From contig CAWKAJ010000001.1 of the NCBI GenBank assembly GCA_963847595.1, positions 124,001 through 188,000 on the forward strand: DNA of 64,000 nucleotides, in the 5' to 3' direction. This document shows positions 8,031-15,668 of the stretch, piece after piece. Source of the DNA: JACWAE01 sp963847595 (GTDB lineage: Bacteria > Chloroflexota > Dehalococcoidia > SZUA-161). The translations under genes were made by a program, and so were the position numbers. Below the pieces are notes generated by a model. The model made no database searches, was not told the DNA's origin, and saw only the letters and a list, made by a program, of their open reading frames with translations. How positions within the stretch are numbered: the stretch's first letter is position 1; every line of letters begins with the position of its first letter.

Positions 8031-8702
8031 CTACTTGCCTTGCTTCTTTGCCTCGGGCTTCACAGCCTCTACCTTCTTGACAACCTGTTTCTTGGATTTT
8101 CTTATCTCCAGCAACCCATTCTTAGCTCCGGGTACAGCCCCTTTGAGCAAAAGTAGGTTGCGATCGGGATCAGCTTTGACTACCTCGAGACATTTAACAG
8201 TAACCCTTTCGTTACCCATATGACCCGCCATCCTCAGCCCCTTGACTATATGGCCCGGTGAAGTGCCGGAGCCGATTGCACCAGGTGCACGGTGGCGATC
8301 AGACTGGCCGTGGGTCTTGGGCCCACCTGCAAAATGATGGCGCTTGACCACGCCGGCGAAGCCCCTGCCCTTCGATACCCCGCTCACATCCACGAGATCC
8401 CCTGGCTGGAACAGGGTAACATCGACTCTATGTCCCACCTCGACATTCGGAGCCTCGTCAATCCTGAACTCTCTCAAGTGCTTGAACAATCCCAGCTTAC
8501 CCAGATGCCCCTTTTCCGGCGCATTGAGGCGCTTCGCCGCTTCAAAGCCTAGCTGGACGGCGTTGTAACCGCCTTTGGCAACCGTCTTAATCTGGGTCAC
8601 AGTGCATGGCCCGGCCTCGATAGCCGTCACCGCTTCCACAGTGCCGTCTTTAGTGAACAACTGTGTCACGCCTATTTTCCGACCGAGAAGTCCCTTAATC
8701 AT
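8031..8702 (-). CDS. rplC: 50S ribosomal protein L3
   Basis: L3 is an early assembly protein near the peptidyl transferase centre. The 223 residues begin MIKGLLGRKIGVTQLF and carry the L3 signature GRGFAGVVKRHHFAGGPKTHG (about residues 132-152) and RAPGAIGSGTSPGHIVKGLRMAGHMG. A Lys-rich C-terminal extension (KKQVVKKVEAVKPEAKKQGK) follows the conserved core. The gene is 17 bases from rpsJ. Confidence 0.97.
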   Translation of the reverse strand: MIKGLLGRKIGVTQLFTKDGTVEAVTAIEAGPCTVTQIKTVAKGGYNAVQLGFEAAKRLNAPEKGHLGKLGLFKHLREFRIDEAPNVEVGHRVDVTLFQPGDLVDVSGVSKGRGFAGVVKRHHFAGGPKTHGQSDRHRAPGAIGSGTSPGHIVKGLRMAGHMGNERVTVKCLEVVKADPDRNLLLLKGAVPGAKNGLLEIRKSKKQVVKKVEAVKPEAKKQGK

Positions 8703-8719
8703 TATCTACAACCTGAAAC

Positions 8720-9028
8720 CTATAGTTTTATCTCGATGTCGACCCCTGCAGGAAGATTCAACGTGGTCAGGGCATCAATGGTCTTCGGGGTAGGATCGAC
8801 AATATCGATCAATCTCTTATGAGTCCTGATCTCGAACTGCTCACGCGAATCCTTGTCCACATGGGGGGAGCGAATGACGCAGAATTTCTTTATATGGGTA
8901 GGAAGGGGCACCGGACCTATTACCGCTGCTCCGGTGCGCTCCGCTGCCTCGACAATCTGCACCGCAGACTGGTCTAGAATCCTGTGATCGTACGACTTCA
9001 GCTTGATGCGTATTTTCTGTTTCGGCAT
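8720..9028 (-). CDS. rpsJ: 30S ribosomal protein S10
   Basis: S10 is a small-subunit protein that also acts in antitermination with NusB. The 102 residues start MPKQKIRIKLKSYDHRILD and contain the signature AVIGPVPLPTHIKKFCVIRSPHVDKDSREQFE. It directly abuts fusA (fusA TAG at 9029-9031); no tuf gene intervenes, unlike the classical str operon. Confidence 0.98.
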   Translation of the reverse strand: MPKQKIRIKLKSYDHRILDQSAVQIVEAAERTGAAVIGPVPLPTHIKKFCVIRSPHVDKDSREQFEIRTHKRLIDIVDPTPKTIDALTTLNLPAGVDIEIKL

Positions 9029-11104
9029 CTAGCTCCTCATCCTGTTAATTATCTCGCGTGCCATATCTTTAGGCACTTCTTGATAACAGTAGAATTCCAT
9101 GGAATAAGTTGCCCTTCCCTGGCTTATCGACCTGAGATCGGTGGCATAGCCGAAGGTCTCAGCCAATGGTACGTAGCAACGAACTATGTGGGTCCATGCC
9201 CGCAACTCGATAGCTTCAACCCTGGCCCTTCTGGAATTGAGGTCACCCATGATGTCTCCCAAGAACTCTTTCGGCGTCGCCGCCTCAAGCTTCATTATCG
9301 GCTCAAGAAGGATAGGGCCGGCCTCTTTTACTCCCTCTCTCACCGCCAGGGATCCTGCCATCTTGAAGGCTATTTCTGAGGAGTCCACCTCATGATAGCT
9401 GCCATCGACTGCAGTTGCCTTTATGTCTATTATGGGATAGCCGGCGAGGACACCGTTTTCCAGCGCCTCTCTGACACCCTGCTGCACAGCGGAGATATAC
9501 TGCCGGGGTACCGCTCCGCCCTGTATTTTGTTTACGAACTCATAACCTTTGCCCCGTTCCAGCGGCTCAAACTCGATCCAAACATGCCCATACTGCCCAT
9601 GCCCGCCAGTCTGCTTGACAAACCTGCCCTCAGCGCGCACAGGAATAGTAATCGTCTCCTTATAAGCAACCTGCGGCCTGCCCACCTTAGCGTCAACCCC
9701 AAACTCGCGCATCATCCTATCTACAATTATGTCAAGATGAAGCTCGCCCATACCGGAGATTATGGTCTGCCCGGTCTCCTGGTCATAGCGGGTTTTGAAG
9801 GTTGGGTCCTCGTCGGCAAGTTTAGCTAACGATTCGCCCAACTTGTCCTGGTCTGCTTTTGTCTTGGGCTCTATGGCTACAGATATAACGGGCTCGGGGA
9901 ATTTGATAGATTCCAGGATGACAGGCTTGGTGGGATCGCAGAGCGTATCTCCAGTGAAAGTGTCCTTGAGACCGACAGCGGCGATAATTTGACCGCACCC
10001 TACCTCGCTTATCTCCTCTCGCCGGTTGGCATGCATCCGCAGAACTCGGCCCAGTCGTTCCTTATGCTCCCTGGTGGAGTTATATATCTGGGAGCCTGTC
10101 CGTGCCCTTCCCGAATACACCCGAAGATATACCAGGCGGCCAATAAAGGGGTCAGAGACAATCTTGAATGCCAGAGCGGAGAATGGGGCACTGTCGCTGG
10201 CCTCACGAGTTACCTCTTTGCCGGTACGCGGGTCAGTTCCCCGCACCGGAGGCATATCCAGAGGTGAAGGTAGATAATCGACTGCAGCATCCAGTACAAA
10301 CTGCACACCCTTATCGCGCAAGGCGCTGCCACAGAGCACGGGAACCAGCCTGGTAGACAGAGTTGCTCTGCGCAGGGCTGCCTTCAGCTCCGGGACAGTA
10401 ACAGCTTTACCTTCGACATAGGCGCTCATAAGCGTTTCATCGCTATCAGCCACTTTCTCGATCAACTTTTCGCGATGGCGGGCAACAGCTTCCTTGTACT
10501 CTTCAGGAATGGGCATCTCGGTGGGAGCTTGGTCTCTGTCATCAGAGAAAAGCCATGCCTTGACTTCAATGAGATCAATAACACCTTTGAAATCTACTTC
10601 AGCACCGATAGGTAGCTGTATCGCTACCGGGTTAGCCCCGAGTCGATTCACGATTGACTGCACCGTTGCCGGAAAGTCAGCGCCAACGCGGTCCATCTTG
10701 TTGACGAAGCATATCCTGGGGACATTATATTTATCCGCCTGCCGCCAAACGGTCTCCGACTGCGGCTCAACGCCGCTCAAGGCATCGAATACAACTATAC
10801 CGCCATCGAGAACCCTGAGGCTGCGCTCGACCTCAGCGGTGAAGTCAACATGACCAGGTGTGTCAATGATATTGATCTGATGGTCCAGCCACTCACAACT
10901 GGTGGCGGCAGCAGTGATAGTGATCCCACGCTCACGCTCTTGCTCCATCCAATCCATCACCGCCGTCCCATCATCCACCTGACCCACCTTGTAGGTCCTG
11001 CCGGTGTGATACAGGATAATCTCGGTGACGGTCGTCTTGCCGGCATCAATGTGAGCGATTATTCCGATGTTCCTCACCCGCTCCAGGGCCAACCCCTGCG
11101 CCAT
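9029..11104 (-). CDS. fusA: Elongation factor G
   Basis: Translocation GTPase EF-G. The start is taken at ATG 11104 (MAQGLALERVRNIGIIAH), giving 691 residues, because an AGGAAGGGG motif sits right before it; the frame remains open 14 codons upstream. Domain I shows the P-loop AHIDAGKTT, switch I RGITITAAATSCEW, DTPGHVDF, NKMDRVGAD and SALRDKGVQ; domains III-V follow, with GMGELHLDIIVDRM and the domain IV loop HEVDSSEIAFKMAGS-like sequence. It sits between rpsG and rpsJ in the str operon. Only one EF-G copy is visible here. Confidence 0.97.
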   Translation of the reverse strand: MAQGLALERVRNIGIIAHIDAGKTTVTEIILYHTGRTYKVGQVDDGTAVMDWMEQERERGITITAAATSCEWLDHQINIIDTPGHVDFTAEVERSLRVLDGGIVVFDALSGVEPQSETVWRQADKYNVPRICFVNKMDRVGADFPATVQSIVNRLGANPVAIQLPIGAEVDFKGVIDLIEVKAWLFSDDRDQAPTEMPIPEEYKEAVARHREKLIEKVADSDETLMSAYVEGKAVTVPELKAALRRATLSTRLVPVLCGSALRDKGVQFVLDAAVDYLPSPLDMPPVRGTDPRTGKEVTREASDSAPFSALAFKIVSDPFIGRLVYLRVYSGRARTGSQIYNSTREHKERLGRVLRMHANRREEISEVGCGQIIAAVGLKDTFTGDTLCDPTKPVILESIKFPEPVISVAIEPKTKADQDKLGESLAKLADEDPTFKTRYDQETGQTIISGMGELHLDIIVDRMMREFGVDAKVGRPQVAYKETITIPVRAEGRFVKQTGGHGQYGHVWIEFEPLERGKGYEFVNKIQGGAVPRQYISAVQQGVREALENGVLAGYPIIDIKATAVDGSYHEVDSSEIAFKMAGSLAVREGVKEAGPILLEPIMKLEAATPKEFLGDIMGDLNSRRARVEAIELRAWTHIVRCYVPLAETFGYATDLRSISQGRATYSMEFYCYQEVPKDMAREIINRMRS

Positions 11105-11164
11105 GACCCCTTCCTTCTCAGCTAAACAAACTTTGCTATTACCCACAATACTTATTACCCTCGT

Positions 11165-11635
11165 CTACCACCTGTAATGGACAAAGGCCTTGTTCGCCTC
11201 AGCCATACGGTGTGTGTCTTCTCTCTTCTTAATGGCAGCACCCTGATTTCGAGAAGCATCAATCAGCTCCTCCGCCAGCCTATTCGCCATTGGCTTGCCC
11301 TTGCGCGCCCTCGCTGAAATCACTATCCAGCGCATCCCCAGAGCCATACGGCGTTCTCCTTTAATATCGACTGGCACCTGATAGGTTGCGCCACCAACCC
11401 TGCGTGGCTTGACCTCAATAACCGGTGTCACATTCTTCAATGCCTGTTCGAATACATCCACAGGGTTCTTTTTCAACTCTTTTTCTACGATTGCCATAGC
11501 TCCGTAGACAATACCTTCAGCCGTGCTCTTCTTGCCCCGGCCCATCATCTTGTTAATGAACCGCGCCAGATTCACGCTCTGGTATTTACCATCAGGTGAC
11601 ATCTTTCTCTTAATTGCTCGTGCTCGCCGCGGCAT
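11165..11635 (-). CDS. rpsG: 30S ribosomal protein S7
   Basis: S7 nucleates assembly of the 30S head. I take the ATG at 11635 (MPRRARAIKRKMSPDGKY), 156 residues, the normal length; an AGGAGAAG motif precedes it. An in-frame ATG nine codons upstream lacks a site. Signatures: NLARFINKMMGRGKKSTAE and RRVGGATYQVPVDIKGERR, and the C-terminus KKREDTHRMAEANKAFVHYRW. Confidence 0.97.
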   Translation of the reverse strand: MPRRARAIKRKMSPDGKYQSVNLARFINKMMGRGKKSTAEGIVYGAMAIVEKELKKNPVDVFEQALKNVTPVIEVKPRRVGGATYQVPVDIKGERRMALGMRWIVISARARKGKPMANRLAEELIDASRNQGAAIKKREDTHRMAEANKAFVHYRW

Positions 11636-11727
11636 TTTCTTCTCCTCAAACCATCCTTTCAATCAAAGAGCTTCTATAAAGTAGAAGCTCCTACAGACCC
11701 CGTATCTAAAAACCAGGGCTTGTCCGC

Positions 11728-12153
11728 TTAAGCGGCAGCCTTGGGCTTTTTGGTTCCGTATCGGCTGCGACCCTGGCGACGATTTTCCACACCTGTAGCA
11801 TCCAGAGCACCACGGATGATATGATAGCGCACACCCGGAAGGTCCGGTACCCTCCCGCCGCGGATCAGCACCACGGAGTGCTCCTGCAGACTATGACCCT
11901 CGCCAGGGATATAGGCTGTTACTTCCATGCCATTGGTTAACCGCACCCGCGCGACCTTGCGCAGGGCAGAGTTCGGTTTCTTAGGCGTGACCGTCTTTAC
12001 CTGAAGACAGACCCCTCTCTTTTGAGGAGAGCCCTTAGCGCCCCGCTCGCTCTTACCCTTCAGAGTATTATACGTATAGCGAAGTGCCGGCGCTTTGGCC
12101 TTCTTCTTCAGTTTCTTGCGCCCTTTCCTGACCAACTGGTTTATTGTAGGCAA
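11728..12153 (-). CDS. rpsL: 30S ribosomal protein S12
   Basis: S12 is the decoding-centre protein in which streptomycin resistance mutations arise. The 141 residues start MPTINQLVRKGRKKLKKK and contain VKTVTPKKPNSALRKVARVRLTNG, with the Lys of TPKKPNSAL as in streptomycin-sensitive strains, and GHSLQEHSVVLIRGGRVPDLPGVRYH. It is the first gene of the str-S10-spc transcription unit, with AAGGAGGGG ahead of the start and a consensus promoter about 45 bases further upstream. Confidence 0.97.
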   Translation of the reverse strand: MPTINQLVRKGRKKLKKKAKAPALRYTYNTLKGKSERGAKGSPQKRGVCLQVKTVTPKKPNSALRKVARVRLTNGMEVTAYIPGEGHSLQEHSVVLIRGGRVPDLPGVRYHIIRGALDATGVENRRQGRSRYGTKKPKAAA

Positions 12154-12198
12154 TACCCCTCCTTAACACTTTGAGAACGCTTTAGGCGCTAAATTGAA

Positions 12199-12227
12199 AG
12201 TATAATGGAACTCAAGTTATATGTCAA
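12199..12227 (-). promoter_or_regulatory. Sigma-70 promoter of the str-S10-spc operon
   Basis: Read on the minus strand, TTGACA (12222-12227) is followed after exactly 17 bases by TATACT (12199-12204), a near-perfect housekeeping promoter. It lies upstream of rpsL and is the only strong promoter seen for the 12-kb operon. The -35 hexamer directly touches the 5-bp target duplication of the IS at 12233-13168, so the native DNA upstream of the promoter, including any UP element, has been displaced. Confidence 0.85.
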
Positions 12228-13173
12228 GGGTACGCTTAATTCTACTTTAATATCCGACAGTCTCCCTCCCTGTTAGATAATGGAGGTGTCATTCCTCGTC
12301 CCATATGTGGCCTGTGGTAATGATACCGCCTCAGAAAAATTTCTGCCATATCCCGGCATTCTGATAATTGCGATACTCTGTACTTAACCCATCCCAAGCA
12401 TTCTTTTCTTACGGTTCGGTTAAAACTCTCGATGTAGGATTGCTCATTCTTCCGGTAAGGTCGAGCGACACGGTGTCTATCACAGAACAATGGCGCATTA
12501 CTTTCAAATGCCGCTTTAAACTCAGGCCCGCCGTCTGTTTGAAGCAGCTTAACGTGACCGTCAAACCGGCGTCTCATACTCTGATGCAAGAACTGACATC
12601 CCAGATCAGCAGTCAATTCAGTTGCGATGAGTATATCTGCTTCTCTAGTAAAAATGTCGATCGCGGTAAAGGCATAAAGCTCACCAAAGTCGATAGTATC
12701 CATCTGAACTACTTCTCTCGGCATTGATGCTTGGGGTACTTCTCCTCTTACTTTGTTTTTCTTCCACCTGGGACGGATAATGTACTTCTCTGATAGTATT
12801 TCATAGATTTTAGGGACAGACAGGTGAATGCCATGCTCAAGGTTGAGGAAATACTGAATCTTTTGCCCGCAACAATCGTATTCCCTTTCACGTATCTCCC
12901 AAATCCATCTTTTGACTATGGGGTCAGCCTTCCTTTTCGCTCTTTCTCCTTTCTTAGCCTGGCGGTATCTGTCGAGAAATTCAATGAGACCATACTGTTC
13001 TATCCCCTTAATCCAGATATGAATCGTTTCTCGATTCTTTCCCAACCTCTGGGCAATGTGTGATTTGGGCAATCCCTGTTGGTGGAGTTCCTCGCATAAA
13101 GCTATCAGTGTCTCATTAAGCATGTCCATATTTTATATGGACTGTCGGATTTTTAACTGAACAATGCGGGGTA
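12228..13173 (-). mobile_element. 936-bp IS481-like insertion sequence, copy 1, with 5-bp target duplication
   Basis: The element spans 12233-13168, begins CGCTTAATTC, ends with the complement of CGCATTGTTC, and is flanked by the direct repeat GGGTA (12228-12232 and 13169-13173). Imperfect terminal inverted repeats of about 30 bp share the inner block ATCCGACAGTC. It encodes one DDE transposase. A second 936-bp copy in opposite orientation lies at 56443-57378. The transposase reads toward rpsL, and this end of the IS lies against the operon promoter. Confidence 0.93.
12242..13129 (-). CDS. IS481-like DDE transposase (intact)
   Basis: Transposase of 295 residues: an N-terminal helix-turn-helix (GLPKSHIAQRLGKNRETIHIWI, residues about 19-40) followed by an integrase-core (rve) domain. 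The probable catalytic triad is Asp in VVQMDTIDFG, Asp in LLQTDGGPEF and Glu in EQSYIESFNRT. The C-terminus has the HYHRPHMG block typical of rve transposases. Placement in IS481 is by general resemblance; a related family such as ISNCY cannot be excluded. This copy is uninterrupted. A hairpin (13124-13142) overlaps the start codon. Confidence 0.92.
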   Translation of the reverse strand: MDMLNETLIALCEELHQQGLPKSHIAQRLGKNRETIHIWIKGIEQYGLIEFLDRYRQAKKGERAKRKADPIVKRWIWEIREREYDCCGQKIQYFLNLEHGIHLSVPKIYEILSEKYIIRPRWKKNKVRGEVPQASMPREVVQMDTIDFGELYAFTAIDIFTREADILIATELTADLGCQFLHQSMRRRFDGHVKLLQTDGGPEFKAAFESNAPLFCDRHRVARPYRKNEQSYIESFNRTVRKECLGWVKYRVSQLSECRDMAEIFLRRYHYHRPHMGRGMTPPLSNREGDCRILK

Positions 13174-13328
13174 ATTTGAGATGAATCTAAATATTCTGTG
13201 GTTTTGAGGAACCAGAGGTCAGGCTGACCGCGGGGAAACTAGTCGTTCTTGCTCACATCCATGTCCATTTCCGATACGTCCCAGGCTTTTGTCTCGTGGC
13301 AAGGGCTAACCATGCACTCTTCTTCGTC

Positions 13329-14432
13329 CTATTCCTCGCTTACTCGCAGCACCGGCTTGATAGTATCGCCGCGCTTGGCATCAGCGATGGCCTGGTTGAT
13401 CTCGCTGAAGCCATAGAACTTCACGAGGCGGTCAAAGGGGAAAAGGCCTTCCTGGTACAGTGAGATTAGTTTGGGAATAAAGAGCTGGGGTACGGCGTCG
13501 CCCTCGATTATGCTGATGGCTTTCCGGCCACCTGGCAGAGAATCCGGGCCGCTCTCACCGGTGAAGAGCGCCACGGTGCCATGCGGATTCAGCACATTAA
13601 TGGCCAGTTGGAGCATGCTCGAGTCGCCGGTGATTTCCAGCACGTAATCAACACCATTGCCCGTAATATCGGAGATGCCGGAGACGACGGGGGCATGACG
13701 GTTGTCAATCACATGGGTAGCGCCCAGCTCCAAAGCCAGTTCTAGCCGCATGGGGTTATGGTCGACACCTATAATCGGGTTGGCACCCACAATGCGAGCA
13801 GCCATGACTGCCGCCAGGCCTACAGCTCCCGTACCGAAAATGGCGATGCTTGCCCCTTTCGAGACCTGCAAAGAGTTCATCACAGTGCCGGCTCCGGTCT
13901 GAATGCCGCAGCCCAGCGGAGATAGAATATCCAGAGGCAGGTCTCTGGAGACCTTGACCAGATTGCGTTCGGTCGCCAGGGAGTGAGTGGCGAATGAAGA
14001 CTGGCCAAAGAAGTGCCCGTGTACACCGCTGCGCTGCAATGCGTTGCTGCCATCCAGACGCTTGAAACCGAAGTTCGCTTCGTATAAGCGCCGACAAGCC
14101 GCAGGTCGTCCGCTCAGGCATTGCCGGCACCGACCGCAGGACTGATAGGAAAGCACAACGTGATCGCCGCGCTTGACACTCTTCACCATCTTGCCGACCT
14201 GTTCTACCACGCCCGCACCCTCATGACCCAGCACTACGGGTTTGGCTGCCCCATCCCAGTCATCGCAGTAGTCTATATCGGTATGGCAGATACCCGTGGC
14301 AACGATGCGCACCAGCACTTCGTCCTCGCGTGGGCCTTCCAGCTCAAGAGACTCGATTTTCAAGGGGCCGCCCTTATTGCGCAGAACGGCTGCCCGAATT
14401 TTCTGCACTCGCACGCCGGAGTGTTGAGTCAA
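13329..14432 (-). CDS. Zinc-dependent (aryl-)alcohol dehydrogenase
   Basis: Medium-chain NAD(P)-dependent alcohol dehydrogenase of 367 residues. Visible are the catalytic-zinc Cys in ATGICHTDID, GHEGAGVVEQVG with the zinc His/Glu, the structural-zinc cluster CGRCRQCLSGRPAAC, a third catalytic-zinc Cys in LGCGIQTGAGTVMN, and the Rossmann motif IFGTGAVGLAAVMAA. The GCGIQTGAG segment resembles aryl-alcohol (benzyl alcohol) dehydrogenases, but the substrate cannot be read from sequence. It is followed at its 3' end by an open in-frame stretch of 29 codons after the TAG. Its neighbour is a carbonic anhydrase transcribed in the same direction, 45 bases away. Confidence 0.9.
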   Translation of the reverse strand: MTQHSGVRVQKIRAAVLRNKGGPLKIESLELEGPREDEVLVRIVATGICHTDIDYCDDWDGAAKPVVLGHEGAGVVEQVGKMVKSVKRGDHVVLSYQSCGRCRQCLSGRPAACRRLYEANFGFKRLDGSNALQRSGVHGHFFGQSSFATHSLATERNLVKVSRDLPLDILSPLGCGIQTGAGTVMNSLQVSKGASIAIFGTGAVGLAAVMAARIVGANPIIGVDHNPMRLELALELGATHVIDNRHAPVVSGISDITGNGVDYVLEITGDSSMLQLAINVLNPHGTVALFTGESGPDSLPGGRKAISIIEGDAVPQLFIPKLISLYQEGLFPFDRLVKFYGFSEINQAIADAKRGDTIKPVLRVSEE

Positions 14433-14477
14433 TGTTCAGTTCCTTTCTTGCTATAATCGCCCGGCTCAGCCACCAGA

Positions 14478-15026
14478 CTACAGCCCTTGCGCTTTGTATT
14501 GCCTTGCCAGCTCAGACAAGCTCGGCTCGGGCCCCTCCTCCGACGTCGGCCTGTAGTACTTGTCTACCATCTCCCGGTGAAGGTTCTCGATTTCGTCCGC
14601 CGAGAACTCCGCCTTGATTTTTGCGGGAACACCCACAACAAAGGACCTGTCCGGGATCTTCTGGGCTGCTCTCACCATTGAGTTAGCGCCGATGATACAG
14701 AAATCGCCGATCTCGGTATCATCCAAGACAGTGGCATTGTTACCCACAAGCACATTGTCTCCGATTCTCTGGCAGTGGACAACAGCGCTATGCCCTACCG
14801 TCACGTTATCGCCGATTGTCAGAGACTTCCAGGCATGCAGTACGGCGTTGTCCTCGATGTGGGAGTTCTGTCCAATCCGAATCGAGCCGAAATCACCTCT
14901 AATCACAGCGCCTGGCCATACTCCCGACTTTTCGCCGATCTCAACATCGCCGATTACATAAGCGAATTCGCTGACAAAGGCAGTATCGGCTATCTTAGGC
15001 GTCTTCCCGTTGAATGATCTGATCAC
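14478..15026 (-). CDS. Gamma-class carbonic anhydrase family protein
   Basis: Left-handed beta-helix protein of 182 residues built from hexapeptide repeats (VIGDVEIGEKSGVWPGAVIRGD, IRIGQNSHIEDNAVLH, LTIGDNVTVGHSAVVHC, NVLVGNNATVLDD). Histidines in SHIEDNAVLH and VGHSAVVHC are placed as zinc ligands of the gamma-carbonic anhydrase family (Cam/YrdA/PaaY). A trimer converting CO2 and bicarbonate is expected, although several YrdA-type members lack proven activity. Start MIRSFNGKTPKI is typical. Confidence 0.9.
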   Translation of the reverse strand: MIRSFNGKTPKIADTAFVSEFAYVIGDVEIGEKSGVWPGAVIRGDFGSIRIGQNSHIEDNAVLHAWKSLTIGDNVTVGHSAVVHCQRIGDNVLVGNNATVLDDTEIGDFCIIGANSMVRAAQKIPDRSFVVGVPAKIKAEFSADEIENLHREMVDKYYRPTSEEGPEPSLSELARQYKAQGL

Positions 15027-15160
15027 TTAATTACCTCCATTCTTTCCAGCCAAAGTGATGATTGCAACACCTGGTACCTATTATACATGTGGACGAAAGG
15101 TTCAAAATTTATGATAATCGGAATAACAGAGGGAGGATCACAAGACTTATGAAGTATTTG

Positions 15161-15207
15161 AATGGTGGGCGATGGAGGTCTCGAACCTCCGACCTTCTGT
15201 GTGTAAA
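15161..15207 (-). repeat. Orphan tRNA-Val 3' fragment (distal attachment-site copy)
   Basis: Identical over 47 bases to 19066-19112. In minus orientation it reads from the anticodon loop TTTACAC through the variable and T arms to the encoded CCA. It lacks the 5' half of a tRNA, so it is not a functional gene. It marks the left boundary of the putative island. Confidence 0.85.
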
Positions 15208-15668
15208 TGTGTTTGAGGCAATGATACCTTGTGTTCCCTGAGGTTTCCGTAGCTTCAAAAGCCAGCATGAGCATCCCATTTTGGGTTATAAAATGATGTG
15301 TCCTGTTTTAGAATATGTTTGACAAATGTTTGACAAAAATCTATCCTCAGCGACACATCAAGCGAAGCAAGAGAATGCGTTCAAAAGCGAGATTCCATTG
15401 GGTGGCTTTGGTTGGCCCCTATTAATGGAGTGCTCCAGAACCACTTGTATGGTGACGCGCGACGCCCGTATTGATTGCCGACTGGAGAGGGGAATATAAT
15501 CGGTTTTGGCTGCATAGTTCGTTGCGTTACAAGCCATCAGCTCGTGAAGCTAAAATGCTCGTAACTCTAACTCTGTAAGTAAGTGGTACCATTTCGCGGG
15601 AAGGCCAGAGTCTTAAGTCAGCTAGCGAGATTCACGTCAAGCAAGCTGGAATAATATGGGCAAAAGAG
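15208..15668. other. 461-bp stretch without a convincing gene
   Basis: No open frame here resembles a known protein, and no integrase was found on either strand. It contains two tandem copies of the 10-mer ATGTTTGACA (15315-15324 and 15326-15335), a third copy of which lies near the other island end at 19001-19010. The remainder is probably the leader of the protease gene. Confidence 0.5.
15315..15335 (+). repeat. Tandem 10-mers, candidate recombinase arm sites
   Basis: ATGTTTGACA occurs at 15315-15324 and 15326-15335, one base apart. The same 10-mer occurs at 19001-19010 in the same orientation, just inside the opposite island end. Direct repeats placed inside both att copies resemble arm-type sites of tyrosine integrases. 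This is inference only. Confidence 0.35.

Noticed and set aside
15161..15207. Second tRNA-Val gene
   Set aside because: Only the 3' half is present; the 5' acceptor strand and D arm are missing.
15315..15420. Possible C-terminal end of an integrase (plus frame starting MFDKCLTKIY)
   Set aside because: The frame has no catalytic Arg/His/Tyr motifs and no upstream continuation; too short to support a recombinase remnant.
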